A stretch of DNA of 57,973 bases from Pseudomonadota bacterium (lineage in GTDB: Bacteria; Desulfobacterota; Desulfovibrionia; Desulfovibrionales; Desulfovibrionaceae). The translations under genes were made by a program, and so were the position numbers. The stretch is from the NCBI GenBank assembly GCA_023399375.1, contig JAEWPX010000163.1:1-57973 (forward strand), in the 5' to 3' direction. The notes below the pieces were generated by a model. That model saw nothing but the letters and a program-made list of their open reading frames with translations, did no database searches and was not told where the DNA came from. This document shows, piece by piece, positions 41,975 through 52,189 of the stretch (position 1 is its first letter; each line of letters starts with the position of its first letter).

Positions 41975-43549
41975 ATGCGCATCGCCGTCATCGACGATTC
42001 CGACAGCTTTCGCACGTACCTGGAAGGCCTGCTGCGCGCCGCTGGCTATGCCGACGTCGCGGCCTTCGCCTCGGCCGAGGCGTTTCTCGACGCCCTGGGC
42101 AGGCCCGGCGCGCGCCTGCCCGACCTCGCGCTCATGGACTGCATCATGCCCGGCCTCGGCGGCCTGGACGGTACGCGCCGGCTCAAGGCCGACCCCCGTT
42201 TGGCGGACATTCCGGTCATCATGATCACCGTCAGCGACGACGAGGAAAACCTCTCCGAGGCCTTCGCCGCCGGCGCCATGGACTATATCCAAAAGCCCCC
42301 CAGGCGCGCGGAGTTCATGGCCCGCGTCGCCTCGGCCCTGCGCCTCAAGCAGGCCATCGACGCCAGGAAAGCCCGCGAGCGGGAGATCCGGGAGGAGAAG
42401 GACCGCATCGCCGCCATCCTGGAATATTCCCACGACGGCATCGCCGTGGTGAACCCGGACGGCCGTTTCGGCTTCGTCTCGCCCGGCATGGAGCGCGTCT
42501 TCGGCCTGCCGCTTTCCGCCTACACCACCGTGGACCGATGGCTGGACACGACCTTTCCCGAAGCGGCCGACCGCGCGGACATCGCCGACATCGTGGCCTC
42601 GCGTCCGGCTCCGGGCCACGTCTGGCGGCGGCTCTACCCCTTCGCCGACAGAAACGGCCTGCGCCGCGTCTGCCAGATCCATTTTTCCTGCATGCCCGGA
42701 GGGGAACTCATCTGCAACATCGAGGACGTCACCCTTTTTACCAAACAGAAGGAAGACCTGCTCCGGAAGCAGGGCCGACATATGAAAGACCTGGAGGCGG
42801 CGGCCGAAATCCAGCGCAGCCTCCTGCCCAAGCGCCTGTCCATGTCCGAACGGCTGCGCTTCGCCTGGGAATTCATGCCCTGCGAATCCATCGGCGGCGA
42901 CATCTTCAACGTCTTTCCGCTCGGGCCGCACCACGTGGGGCTCTATATGCTCGACGTGTCCGGCCACGGCGTGGCCTCGTCCCTGGTCGCGCTTTCGGTC
43001 TACAACTTCATGCACTACCAGCGCGCGACGCTGATCGACCGCTCGGCCGGGTCCATCGATGTGGTCCCGCCCCACACCGTCCTCGCCCGCCTGGACGAGG
43101 AATTTCCCTTTGAGAAGTTCTCGAAATTCTTCACGATGTTCTACATGACCCTGGATACGCGCACGGGCAAGGCACACTATTGCAACGCCGGCCACCCGCC
43201 GCCGCTGCACCTGGCCGCGGGCGGGACCGTCACCCCCCTGCCCTGCCGCGGCACCATCATCGGCCTGTCGGGATTCCAGCCGTTTTGCGCCGGCATGCTG
43301 GTCATGGAGCCTGGGGACAAGCTCCTCGTCACGAGCGACGGTCTGGCCGACACGCAGGCCACGGACGGCGGGTTTTTCGGCGAGGAGCGCATCCTCGAGA
43401 CCATCGGCCGGCTGGCGCGCAGTCCCGTGGCCGACATCCTGGCAGGGTTGCGCCAGGACGCCGCGGCCTTTCTCGGCGACGCCCACCCGCGCGACGACGT
43501 GAGCCTGCTCGGCCTGGAATTCCTGCCCGCGCGGGACACTGCCGCCTAG
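41975..43549 (+). CDS. Response regulator with PAS and SpoIIE/RsbU-type PP2C phosphatase
   Basis: 524 residues from ATG 41975. The receiver domain (1-120) has acidic pair VIDDSDS, phospho-acceptor Asp in LALMDCIMPG, ITV and YIQKPP. A PAS domain follows (about 140-250; EYSHDGIAVVNPDGRF). The phosphatase domain (about 275-520) keeps AAEIQRSLLPKRL, GGDIFNVF, DVSGHGVASSLVAL and TSDGLADTQ. It should dephosphorylate the STAS protein in response to phosphorylation and a PAS signal. The gene is cotranscribed with the STAS gene. Confidence 0.94.
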   Translation: MRIAVIDDSDSFRTYLEGLLRAAGYADVAAFASAEAFLDALGRPGARLPDLALMDCIMPGLGGLDGTRRLKADPRLADIPVIMITVSDDEENLSEAFAAGAMDYIQKPPRRAEFMARVASALRLKQAIDARKAREREIREEKDRIAAILEYSHDGIAVVNPDGRFGFVSPGMERVFGLPLSAYTTVDRWLDTTFPEAADRADIADIVASRPAPGHVWRRLYPFADRNGLRRVCQIHFSCMPGGELICNIEDVTLFTKQKEDLLRKQGRHMKDLEAAAEIQRSLLPKRLSMSERLRFAWEFMPCESIGGDIFNVFPLGPHHVGLYMLDVSGHGVASSLVALSVYNFMHYQRATLIDRSAGSIDVVPPHTVLARLDEEFPFEKFSKFFTMFYMTLDTRTGKAHYCNAGHPPPLHLAAGGTVTPLPCRGTIIGLSGFQPFCAGMLVMEPGDKLLVTSDGLADTQATDGGFFGEERILETIGRLARSPVADILAGLRQDAAAFLGDAHPRDDVSLLGLEFLPARDTAA

Positions 43550-43595
43550 GCGGCCTTACGTCCTTTTTCCCGAACCCTTGCCGCCCGGAAGAGAC

Positions 43596-44525
43596 ATGCC
43601 CTTTACCGTCTATCATGCCGCCCCAGGCCTTGTGGCCGAACTCGCCGCCGAACTCGGCGACGCCGTCACCGCCGTGCGCGACCCGCTGGTCATCGCCGAC
43701 GGACCGCCGCGCCAGGCCGCCTTCGCGGCCAACGTCTGGACCGCGCCGGAGTTCATCCAGGCGACATCCATCGGCCAGGCCGCCAAGGCGCTCACCACCA
43801 TCCAGCGCAACTGGTCCCTCGTGCCCACGGGCCATTTCCGCCGGGCGGCGCTCGTCGCGGAAAAGCTGCCCAGGGTGTCGGCCAAGCCGCTGCCCTTCGG
43901 CCAGCCCCTGCCCACGTCGCCGCTTGGGGCATTCACGCTCTGGGACGAGAACCTGCTGCTCGCCTCGCCGACGACGTCCGAACCCGTGCCGGACGGCAGC
44001 TACCGTTTCGCGGAAGACAAGGAAGGCCCGCCGAGCCGGGCCTACCTTAAACTGTGGGAGCTCTTCACGCGCCTGGGACAGGCCCCCCGGCCCGGGGAAC
44101 TGTGCCTGGACATGGGCGGCAGCCCCGGCGGCTGGGCCTTCGTCCTGGCCGGACTCGGGGCGCGGGTCTTTTGCATAGACAAGGCGCCGCTGGCCCCAAA
44201 CGTCGCCGGACACCCGCTCGTCTCCTGGTGCCAGGGCAGCGCCTTCGGCCTGGACCCGCGCCACGTCGGGGCCGCGGACTGGCTTTTTTCCGACGTGATC
44301 TGCTATCCCGACCGGCTCTACGAGTGGCTTTCGCGCTGGCTGACGCTCGGGGAGTGCCGCAACTTCGTGCTGACGGTCAAACTGCAAGGCGAAACGGATT
44401 TCGGGTTGCTCGGAAAGTTCCGGGACATCCCCGGCAGCCGGCTGCTGCACTTAAGCCACAACAAGCACGAGCTGACCTTCGTACGCCTCGCCGCGCAGGA
44501 ACCGCCCGCGGCCACGACGCCCTGA
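43596..44525 (+). CDS. rlmM: RlmM-like rRNA 2'-O-methyltransferase
   Basis: 309 residues from ATG 43596, with GGAAGAG upstream. The C-terminal RrmJ-fold has the SAM loop LDMGGSPGGWAFVLAGLG. The K-D-K-E tetrad is visible as K in YLKLW, D in LFSDVICYP, K in LTVKLQG and E in NKHELTF. The N-terminal half (about 1-140) would be the THUMP-like RNA-binding part. RlmM methylates 23S rRNA (C2498 in E. coli). Family proteins are often slightly longer. The target in this organism is inferred. Confidence 0.83.
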   Translation: MPFTVYHAAPGLVAELAAELGDAVTAVRDPLVIADGPPRQAAFAANVWTAPEFIQATSIGQAAKALTTIQRNWSLVPTGHFRRAALVAEKLPRVSAKPLPFGQPLPTSPLGAFTLWDENLLLASPTTSEPVPDGSYRFAEDKEGPPSRAYLKLWELFTRLGQAPRPGELCLDMGGSPGGWAFVLAGLGARVFCIDKAPLAPNVAGHPLVSWCQGSAFGLDPRHVGAADWLFSDVICYPDRLYEWLSRWLTLGECRNFVLTVKLQGETDFGLLGKFRDIPGSRLLHLSHNKHELTFVRLAAQEPPAATTP

Positions 44526-44639
44526 CAGGTCGCGACGCCGAGGCGTTTTCTTACAAACGTCCCCGACGCCACGCCCCAAAACGCGGCATTCCCGCCCCGA
44601 CGGCCGAACCGGCTGCCGGGGCCTTTCATTTTCCGGAAT

Positions 44640-47600
44640 TTAGTGCGCAGCGGCGCGGGCCGCGCGGGTGGCGCGACGCGCCCGGCGGCGCGCCAGGCGC
44701 AGGCGCACCCGGTCGAGGTAGAGGTAGATCACGGGCGTGGTGTAGAGCGTCATGGCCTGGCTCACGACCAGCCCGCCGCAGATGGCGATGCCAAGCGGCC
44801 GGCGCAGCTCGCCGCCTTCGCCGTGCCCGAGCGCCAGGGGCAACGCGCCGAGAAACGCGGCGAGCGTGGTCATCATGATCGGCCGGAAACGCTTGAGACA
44901 GGCCTCGTAAATGGCCTCGCGCGGGGGCAGCCCTTGCGCGCGTTCGGCGGTCAGGGCGAAATCGACCATCATGATGCCGTTTTTCTTGACGATGCCGATG
45001 AGCAAAATGATGCCGATGATGGCGATGATCGTCAGGTCCAGGTGCACGGCCATGAGCGCCGCAACTGCCCCGAGGCCCGCGGAAGGCAGGGTCGAGAGGA
45101 TGGTCAGCGGATGGATGGTGCTTTCGTAGAGGATGCCGAGCACGATATAGACCGCGACCAGGGCGGCAAGCAGCAGCAGGGGCTGGGTGCGCGTGGTGCT
45201 CTCGAAGGCCTGCGCCGTGCCGGCGAAGGAACCTCGCACGGACGCCGGCAGGCCAAGGGCCGACACGGTCGCGTCGATGGCCGAAGCGGCCTGGGACAGG
45301 GATGCGCCGGGAGTCAGGTTGAAGGAAATGGTCGCGGCCGGAAACTGGCCCTGGTGATTGACGGAAAGGGCCGCCTCGCTTTGGCGGATGGTGGCCACGG
45401 CGGACAGGGGAATCTGCTTGCCGCCCGTGCCCGGCACGTGGATGTCGCGCAGGCCCTCGGGGCCCTGCAACGAGCGCGGCGTGGCTTCGAGCACGACGTG
45501 GTACTGGTTCTGGTCGCTGTAGGAAACGCCGACGAGGCTCTGGCCGAAGGCGCTGTAGAGGGCGTCGTCCACGGCCCTGGTGCTCACGCCCAGGCGCGAG
45601 GCCGTGTCGCGGTCGATGTCGATGGACGTCATGAGCCCCTTGTCCTGCTGGTCGGCGCTGACATCGGTGAGCAGGGGCAGATGCGAAAGCGCCGCCTCCA
45701 CCTTGGGCGAGGCCGCCACGAGATCGGCGTAATTGTCCGAGAGCAGCGTGTACTGGTAGAGCGCCTTGCCCGGCCGGCCGCCCAGGCGCAGTTCCTGGGC
45801 CGGCATGAGGAAGGCCGGCGCGCCGGGCACTGCCGCGAGCGCCTTGCGCAGCCGCCCCAGGGTCACGGCCATGGGCGGACGCTTTTTCGCGGACTTGAGC
45901 GTGATGAACATCTGGGCGGAGTTGGTGCCGCCGCCGCCCGGCCCACCGCCGCCGCCGGTGAACCCCGTGACCGAGGCCACGTCCGGGTCGGCCCCGATGA
46001 CCTTCACGATGGCCGCGAGCTTCTGCTCCATGGCCTGGAAGGAGATGTCCGGCGCGGCCTGGATGAATCCCATGACCCGGCCGTTGTCCTGCTCCGGGAA
46101 AAAGCCCTTGGGAATGGCGATGTAGAGCCAGATCGCGCCGGCCAGCGCGCCCACGGTCGCGGCGAGCATCAGGCGGGGATGGCCCAGCGCCGCGCGCAGG
46201 CTGCGCGCGTAGCCCGATACCACGGCCGCGTAGATTCCGGCCCCCAGTCCCGGCCGATCCTCGCGGGCGCGGGGGTGGCCGACGCCTTTGCGCAACAGCA
46301 CGGCGCACAGCATCGGTGTTGCGGTCAGGGACAGCAGCAGGGAAATCATGATGGCGATGGACAGCACCATGGCGAATTCCCGAAAGAGCCGCCCCACCAT
46401 GCCGCCCATGAAAAGGATGGGGATGAAGACCGCGACCAGCGAAACGCTCATGGAAACCACGGTGAAGGAGACTTCGCGCGAGCCGACGACCGCGGCCTCG
46501 TACGGCTCCATGCCCTGCTCCATGTGGCGGGCCACGTTTTCGAGCACCACGATGGCGTCGTCCACCACGAAGCCCGTGGCGATGGTCAGCGCCATGAGCG
46601 ACAGGTTGTCCAGGGAATAGTCGAGCAGGTACATGACCGCGAACGTCCCGACCAGGGAGGCCACCGTGGCCACGCCCGGGATGACCGTGGCGCGCAGGCT
46701 GCCAAGGAACAGGAACACCACGAGGATGACGAGCGCGCACGAGAGCACGAGCGTGCGCTCCACGTCGACCAGCGACGCCCTGATGGGCGGACTGCGGTCC
46801 ATCTCGACGCTGACCCCCACATCCGCCGGCAGCGAGGCCTCAAGCTGGGGAATGAGCGCCTTCACGTTGTCCACGGTCTCGATGATGTTGGCCCCGGGCT
46901 GGCGGAAGACGATAATCATGACCGAGGGCTTGCCATTGACCAGGCCTGCCGTGCGCGTGTCCTCCACGGACGGCGTCACGGTGGCCACGTCGGTGAGGCG
47001 CACCGCCGCGCCGTTTTTGTAGGCGAGCAGCAGCGGCTGGTATTCCCAGGCCTCGTGCAGCTGGTCGTTGGTCTCGACCTCGTAGGAGCGGTCCCCGGAC
47101 TCCAGCCGCCCCTTGGGCTGCAGGACCGTGGTCTTGGTCAGCATCGTCTTTACGTCGTCGAGGCTCAGGCCCTTGGCGGCCAGGGCGGCGGGATCGGCGC
47201 CCACGCGCACGGCGGGCAGCGCGCCGCCGCCCACGAACACCTGGCCCACCCCGGGCACCTGGGAGAGCTTTTGCTGGAGCACGGTCGAGGCCACGTCGTA
47301 CATCGTGGCCCGGGACACGGTGTCGGACGTGAGCGCCAGGACCATGATCGGCGCGTCGGCCGGGTTCATCTTCCGGTAGGTCGGGTTCTGGCGCAGGGTC
47401 GAAGGCAGATAGCCCCGTGCGGCGTTTATCGCCGATTGCACGTCGCGGGCCGCGCCGTTGATGTCGCGGTCGAGGTCGAATTGCAGGTTGATGCGCGTCG
47501 AGCCCCGGTTGCTCTGCGAGGTCATCTCGGTCACGCCCGCGATGCGGGCGAACTGGCGCTCCAGGGGGGCGGCCACGGAGGTGGCCATGGTCTGCGGCTC

Positions 47601-47765
47601 GGCCCCGGGCAGCTGCGCCTGTACGGAGATGGTGGGGAAATCCACCTGCGGCAGGGCCGCCGCTGGCAGCAGCCTAAACGCGATGGCCCCGGCCAGGACC
47701 AGGGCTAGCGTGAGAAGCGTCGTGCCCACGGGCCGGCGGATGCAGATTTCGGGCAGGCTGGCCAT
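44640..47765 (-). CDS. RND efflux pump, MdtC-like (second pump of the operon)
   Basis: 1041 residues starting 2 nt after the previous stop. It has the full AcrB-type plan: N-terminal helix (RRPVGTTLLTLALVLAGAIA), two large periplasmic loops, twelve helices, and the proton-relay Asp pair in TGFVVDDAIVVLENVARH. A second signature is IGIILLIGIVKKNGIMMVDF. The PQVDFPTISVQAQLPGAEP start is typical of MdtB/MdtC-type multidrug pumps. It probably forms a heterotrimer with the pump encoded just upstream. An unusual Gly-rich loop (TGGGGGPGGGGTN) sits in the porter domain. No outer-membrane TolC gene is present. Confidence 0.94.
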   Translation of the reverse strand: MASLPEICIRRPVGTTLLTLALVLAGAIAFRLLPAAALPQVDFPTISVQAQLPGAEPQTMATSVAAPLERQFARIAGVTEMTSQSNRGSTRINLQFDLDRDINGAARDVQSAINAARGYLPSTLRQNPTYRKMNPADAPIMVLALTSDTVSRATMYDVASTVLQQKLSQVPGVGQVFVGGGALPAVRVGADPAALAAKGLSLDDVKTMLTKTTVLQPKGRLESGDRSYEVETNDQLHEAWEYQPLLLAYKNGAAVRLTDVATVTPSVEDTRTAGLVNGKPSVMIIVFRQPGANIIETVDNVKALIPQLEASLPADVGVSVEMDRSPPIRASLVDVERTLVLSCALVILVVFLFLGSLRATVIPGVATVASLVGTFAVMYLLDYSLDNLSLMALTIATGFVVDDAIVVLENVARHMEQGMEPYEAAVVGSREVSFTVVSMSVSLVAVFIPILFMGGMVGRLFREFAMVLSIAIMISLLLSLTATPMLCAVLLRKGVGHPRAREDRPGLGAGIYAAVVSGYARSLRAALGHPRLMLAATVGALAGAIWLYIAIPKGFFPEQDNGRVMGFIQAAPDISFQAMEQKLAAIVKVIGADPDVASVTGFTGGGGGPGGGGTNSAQMFITLKSAKKRPPMAVTLGRLRKALAAVPGAPAFLMPAQELRLGGRPGKALYQYTLLSDNYADLVAASPKVEAALSHLPLLTDVSADQQDKGLMTSIDIDRDTASRLGVSTRAVDDALYSAFGQSLVGVSYSDQNQYHVVLEATPRSLQGPEGLRDIHVPGTGGKQIPLSAVATIRQSEAALSVNHQGQFPAATISFNLTPGASLSQAASAIDATVSALGLPASVRGSFAGTAQAFESTTRTQPLLLLAALVAVYIVLGILYESTIHPLTILSTLPSAGLGAVAALMAVHLDLTIIAIIGIILLIGIVKKNGIMMVDFALTAERAQGLPPREAIYEACLKRFRPIMMTTLAAFLGALPLALGHGEGGELRRPLGIAICGGLVVSQAMTLYTTPVIYLYLDRVRLRLARRRARRATRAARAAAH

Positions 47766-47767
47766 GG

Positions 47768-50700
47768 TTACGCCTTGGGAGCGGCGAGGCCGGACCGGCG
47801 GGAACGGGCCAGGCGTTCGAAGAAGAGGTAGATCACGGGCGTCGTATAGAGCGTGAGCACCTGGCTCACGATAAGCCCGCCGACGATGACGATGCCGAGC
47901 GGCCGGCGCAGCTCCGAGCCCACGCCCGAACCGAGCGCCAGGGGCAAGGCGCCGAGGAGCGCGGCGAAGGTGGTCATCATGATGGGGCGAAAGCGCAGCA
48001 GGCAGGCTTCGTAGATGGCCTCGCGCGGGGCCTTGCCCTCCTCGCGCTCGGCGGAAAGGGCGAAGTCCACCATCATGATGCCGTTTTTCTTGACGATGCC
48101 GATGAGCAAAATGATGCCGATGACGGCCATGACGCCGAGGTCCTCGTGGAAAAGGAGCAAGGCCCACAAGCCGCCGATGCCGGCCGAAGGAAGCGTGGAC
48201 AGGATCGTCACCGGGTGGATGAAGCTCTCGTACATGACGCCGAGCACGATGTAGACCGTGACCAGGGCGGCGAGGATGAGGAGCGGTTCGTTGCGCAGGG
48301 AATCCATGAACGCCCGGGCCGCGCCCTGGAAGGAGCCGACGATGCTCGCCGGCATGCCGAGCCCGGCGGCGACGGCGGTGACGGCCTCGACGGCGTCGCC
48401 CAGGGAATAGCCCGGCGCGGCGTCGAAGGAGACGACCGCGGCCGGAAACTGGCCCTGGCGGTTGATGACGAGCGGCCCCGTGCTCTCGCGCACCGTGGCC
48501 ACGGCGGCAAGCGGCACCTGGGAGCCGCCCGTGCCCGGCAGGCGGATGCGGGAAAGCGCCTGCGCGCCGTCGGACATTTCGGGCAGGAGCCCAAGCACGA
48601 CGCGGTATTGGCTGAGTTCCGTGAACATGGTCGAAACCTGGCGCTGGCCGAAGGCGTCGTAGAGGGTGTTGTCGATGTCCGACGGGGTGAGTCCGTAGCG
48701 CGCGGCGGCGACCCGGTCGATGTCGACATTGAGGCGCAGGCCGCCGGGCACGAGGTTGTCGCCGACGTTGCGCACTTCGGGCCGCTTGGCCAGCGCCTCG
48801 ACGAAACGCGGGGTCCACTGCGCAAGTTCCGCGGAACTGGGCGTGTTCAGGGCATACTGGTACTGGGCGCGGCCGGCGCGGGCGTCCACGGTCAGGTCCT
48901 GTACGGGCTGGAGCGTAAGCGTGATGCCGGCGATGTGTTGCGCCTGCGCCTCCAGCCGCCGGGCCACGGCGGCGGCGTCGGCGTCGCGCTTGGCCTTGGG
49001 CACGAGCGTCACGGACAGCCGGCCGATGTTCTGGCTCGGATTGGTGCCGTCCACGCCGACAAACGAGGCGACCGCGGCCACGTCCGGGTCCTTGGAGAGC
49101 ATGTCGGCCACCTCCTGCTGGCGTTCGCCCATGGCCGCGAAGGAGACCGTGGCCGGGGCCTGCGTCACGCCGGAAAGGATGCCGGTGTCCTGGACCGGGA
49201 AAAAGCCCTTGGGCACGTAAGTGTAAAGGAGCACCGTGACGACGACCGTAGCCAGGGCCACGCAGAGCGTGAGCCCCTGGTGGCGCAGCACCACGGTCAG
49301 CGTGCGGCCGTAGCCGGCGATGGCCCTGTCGAAAAGGCCCTGGGTGACGCGGAAAAAACGGCCCTTGCCTCCGGCGAGCCCGCCGTGGCCGAGCATGCGC
49401 GCGCACATCATGGGCGTGAGCGTCAGGGACACCCCGGCCGAGAACAGGATGGCCACGCCAAGCGTCACGGCGAATTCCCGGAAAAGCCGCCCGACCACGT
49501 CGCCCATGAAAAGCAGCGGAATGAGCACCGCCACGAGCGAAACGGTCAGCGACAGGATGGTGAAGCCGATCTGCCCCGCGCCGGCGAGCGCCGCCTCCAG
49601 AGGCGAGGCCCCGTCCTCTACGTGGCGGGCCACGTTTTCGATCATGACGATGGCGTCGTCCACGACGAAGCCCGTGGAGATGGTCAGCGCCATGAGCGTC
49701 AGGTTATTCAGCCCATAGCCGAGCAGATACATGACGCCGAAGGTGCCGACGAGGGAAAGGGGCACGGCCACGGCCGGGATGAGCGTGGCCCGGCCGTCAC
49801 GCAGAAAGACGAAAATGACGCCGACGACCAGGGCCACGGCCAGCGCCAGCTCGACCTGCACGTCGTCGATGGAGGCGCGGATGGTGATCGTGCGGTCGGC
49901 CATGACGGCCAGGTTGACGGCCGCCGGCAGCGAGGCGCGCAGCTGGGGCATGATGGCCTTGATGCGGTCCACCACGGCGATGACGTTGGCACCGGGCTGG
50001 CGCTGGATGTTGAGGACGATTGCCGGCTTGCCGTCGACCCAGGCGGCCTGCCGCGCGTCCTCGGCCCCGTCGGACACGGTCGCCACGTCGGACAGGCGCA
50101 CGGGGCGGCCGTTTTTGTAGGCCACGAGCAGGGGACGGTATTCCGCGCTGGTAAGCAGCTGGTCGTTGGCCCCCAGGATCGAGGACTGGCGCGGGCCGTC
50201 GAAGCCGCCCTTGGCCTGGTTGACGTTGGCCGCGGCCACGGCCGCGCGCACTTCTTCCAGGGTGATGCCGTAGGCGGCAAGCGCCGTGGGGTTGGCGTCG
50301 ATGCGCACGGCGGGGCGTTGGCCGCCCGAGACGCTGACGAGGCCCACGCCCGAAAGCTGGGAGATCTTCTGGGCCAGGCGCGTGTCGGCCAGGTCCTGCA
50401 CTTCCGTCAGCGGCATGGACTCGGAGGTGAGCGCGAGCGAAATGATGGGCGCGTCCGCCGGGTTGACCTTGCTGTAGACCGGCGGCGCGGGCAGGTCGTC
50501 GGGCAGCAGGCTGTAGGCCGTGTTGATGGAGGCCTGCACCTCCTGCTCGGCCACGTCCAGGGACAGGCTCAGGGCGAATTGCAGCGTGACGACCGACGCG
50601 CCGCTCGAGCTGACCGAAGTCATCTGCGTGAGCCCCGGCATCTGGCCGAACTGGCGTTCGAGCGGCGCGGTCACGGCCGAAGCCATGACGTCGGGGCTCG

Positions 50701-50860
50701 CGCCGGGATAGAAGGTGCGGACCTGGATGGTGGGGTAATCCACCTGCGGCAGGGCCGAGACCGGCAACTGGAAGTAGGCGATGGCCCCGGCCAGGATGAC
50801 CGCCACCATGACGAGGGTGGTGGCCACGGGCCGCAGGATGAACGGGCGCGAGAGGTTCAT
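47768..50860 (-). CDS. RND efflux pump, MdtB-like (first pump of the operon)
   Basis: 1030 residues; the start overlaps the stop of the adaptor gene as ATGA. The layout is AcrB/MdtB-like: PQVDYPTIQVRTFYPGASPD near the start, the proton-relay pair in TGFVVDDAIVMIENVARH, GDVVGRLFREFAVTL, and the C-terminal IGIVKKNGIMMVDFALSAER. Twelve helices and two porter loops are recognisable. It exports hydrophobic or amphipathic compounds using the proton gradient. Two different RND genes in tandem is the MdtABC arrangement. Confidence 0.94.
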   Translation of the reverse strand: MNLSRPFILRPVATTLVMVAVILAGAIAYFQLPVSALPQVDYPTIQVRTFYPGASPDVMASAVTAPLERQFGQMPGLTQMTSVSSSGASVVTLQFALSLSLDVAEQEVQASINTAYSLLPDDLPAPPVYSKVNPADAPIISLALTSESMPLTEVQDLADTRLAQKISQLSGVGLVSVSGGQRPAVRIDANPTALAAYGITLEEVRAAVAAANVNQAKGGFDGPRQSSILGANDQLLTSAEYRPLLVAYKNGRPVRLSDVATVSDGAEDARQAAWVDGKPAIVLNIQRQPGANVIAVVDRIKAIMPQLRASLPAAVNLAVMADRTITIRASIDDVQVELALAVALVVGVIFVFLRDGRATLIPAVAVPLSLVGTFGVMYLLGYGLNNLTLMALTISTGFVVDDAIVMIENVARHVEDGASPLEAALAGAGQIGFTILSLTVSLVAVLIPLLFMGDVVGRLFREFAVTLGVAILFSAGVSLTLTPMMCARMLGHGGLAGGKGRFFRVTQGLFDRAIAGYGRTLTVVLRHQGLTLCVALATVVVTVLLYTYVPKGFFPVQDTGILSGVTQAPATVSFAAMGERQQEVADMLSKDPDVAAVASFVGVDGTNPSQNIGRLSVTLVPKAKRDADAAAVARRLEAQAQHIAGITLTLQPVQDLTVDARAGRAQYQYALNTPSSAELAQWTPRFVEALAKRPEVRNVGDNLVPGGLRLNVDIDRVAAARYGLTPSDIDNTLYDAFGQRQVSTMFTELSQYRVVLGLLPEMSDGAQALSRIRLPGTGGSQVPLAAVATVRESTGPLVINRQGQFPAAVVSFDAAPGYSLGDAVEAVTAVAAGLGMPASIVGSFQGAARAFMDSLRNEPLLILAALVTVYIVLGVMYESFIHPVTILSTLPSAGIGGLWALLLFHEDLGVMAVIGIILLIGIVKKNGIMMVDFALSAEREEGKAPREAIYEACLLRFRPIMMTTFAALLGALPLALGSGVGSELRRPLGIVIVGGLIVSQVLTLYTTPVIYLFFERLARSRRSGLAAPKA

Positions 50861-52044
50861 GCGTTGGGCGCCGCCGCGGCCGCGCCTTGCCGGATGGAAA
50901 CCTTGGATCCGTCGCGCAGCCTGTCCGCGCCGTCGATGACCACGGTTTCGCCCGCAGTGAGCCCCGAGTCCGCCACGACGTCGGTGCCCACGGCCAGACC
51001 CGTGACCACGGGGCGCATGGACACGGTATTGTCCGCGCCGACCACGAACACGTGCGCGCCCTTGGGGCCGCGCAGCACGGCCGCGGCGGGCACGAGCACG
51101 ACGTTTCGCCTGTTTTCGAGCAGCAGTTCGGCATTGACGAACTGGTTGGGAAAAAGGGCCTCGTCCTTGTTGTCGAAAAGCGCCCGCAGCTTGACCGTGC
51201 CTGTGGAGACGTCGATCTGGTTGTCGGTGGTTTCCAGTTTTCCCTGGGCCAGCTTCTCGCTCATGGTGCGGTCGTAGGCGGTGACGGGGAGCGATTCGCC
51301 GGCGAGCAGCTTGCGGCGCACCTTGGGCAGCTGGTCCTCGGGCAGGGTGAAGACCACGCTTATGGGCGACATCTGGGTGATGACGCAAAGCCCGGTATCA
51401 TCCGTGCTTTTGACCATGTTGCCGGGATCGAGCTTGCGCAGGCCCACGCGGCCGGAAACGGGCGCGGTGATGCGGCTGTATTCGATCTGCAGCCTGGCGT
51501 TGTCGATCTGCGCCTTGTCGGAACGCACCGCGCCCTCGTACTGGCGCACGAGGGAGGCCTGCGTGTCCTTGGTCTGGCCGGCGAGCATGTCTTTTTTCAC
51601 GAGGTTGTCGTAGCGCGCGAGGTCGGCCCGGGCGTTTTCCAGAAGCGCCGTGTCCTTGGCCAGCTGGCCCTCGTACTGGTTGCGTTGGGCCTCGAAGGGA
51701 CGCGGGTCGATCTGGGCGAGCACTTCGCCTTCCTTGACGAACTGCCCTTCCTTGAAGCGCACCTCGGTCAGCTCGCCGTCCACGCGGCTTTTGACCGTGA
51801 CGGTCTTAAGCGGCGTGACCGTGCCGATGCCCGTTAGCGTCACCGGGGCGTCCCCGGTCCTGGCCTTGGCCACGGACACGGATACGACCATGGGCCCCAT
51901 GCCCGGAGGCGGCCCCTTGGGCTGGGCCCGGCCGTCGCGGTCCACGAAAAACCACAGCCCGCCGCCCACGGCGAGGAGCGCAAGCATGACGGCGGCGGTG
52001 CGAAGGGTTCCGCGTCGGGGCGAGGCGTTCTGGGAAGATGACAT
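50857..52044 (-). CDS. RND periplasmic adaptor (MdtA-like membrane fusion protein)
   Basis: 395 residues from ATG 52044, with AAGGA 8 nt upstream; ATGs at 52053 and 52113 are in frame but less well placed. One N-terminal anchor (about 15-33) precedes the lipoyl half (VTVKSRVDGELTEVRFKEGQ, FVKEGEVLAQIDPRPFEAQ), a coiled-coil hairpin (about 115-175), the second lipoyl half (APVSGRVGLRKLDPGNMV) and beta-barrel domains. It bridges the pumps to an outer-membrane channel. The charged C-terminus ends before the pump start in an ATGA overlap. Confidence 0.94.
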   Translation of the reverse strand: MSSSQNASPRRGTLRTAAVMLALLAVGGGLWFFVDRDGRAQPKGPPPGMGPMVVSVSVAKARTGDAPVTLTGIGTVTPLKTVTVKSRVDGELTEVRFKEGQFVKEGEVLAQIDPRPFEAQRNQYEGQLAKDTALLENARADLARYDNLVKKDMLAGQTKDTQASLVRQYEGAVRSDKAQIDNARLQIEYSRITAPVSGRVGLRKLDPGNMVKSTDDTGLCVITQMSPISVVFTLPEDQLPKVRRKLLAGESLPVTAYDRTMSEKLAQGKLETTDNQIDVSTGTVKLRALFDNKDEALFPNQFVNAELLLENRRNVVLVPAAAVLRGPKGAHVFVVGADNTVSMRPVVTGLAVGTDVVADSGLTAGETVVIDGADRLRDGSKVSIRQGAAAAAPNA

Positions 52045-52189
52045 GCGGGACATCCTTGTCTTGGTTGGCGTTGCCGGGAAAAACGAATGCCGGAAACGGC
52101 GTCGCGTACCCACGTCGTATCCGGCAGGGCAAAGGTTACATCAGCGTACAAAAGCCTGCCAGTCCCCTTGCGGGGAGATTTCCAAACCG

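Noticed and set aside
44643..51277. Very long plus-strand frames opposite the RND pump genes
   Set aside because: His/Gly/Arg-rich shadows of the pump genes, which have complete RND motifs on the minus strand.
52150..52175. Terminator after the MerR-methyltransferase gene
   Set aside because: The TCCCC-GCAA-GGGGA stem is only 5 bp with no T-run, so read-through into the efflux operon is possible.
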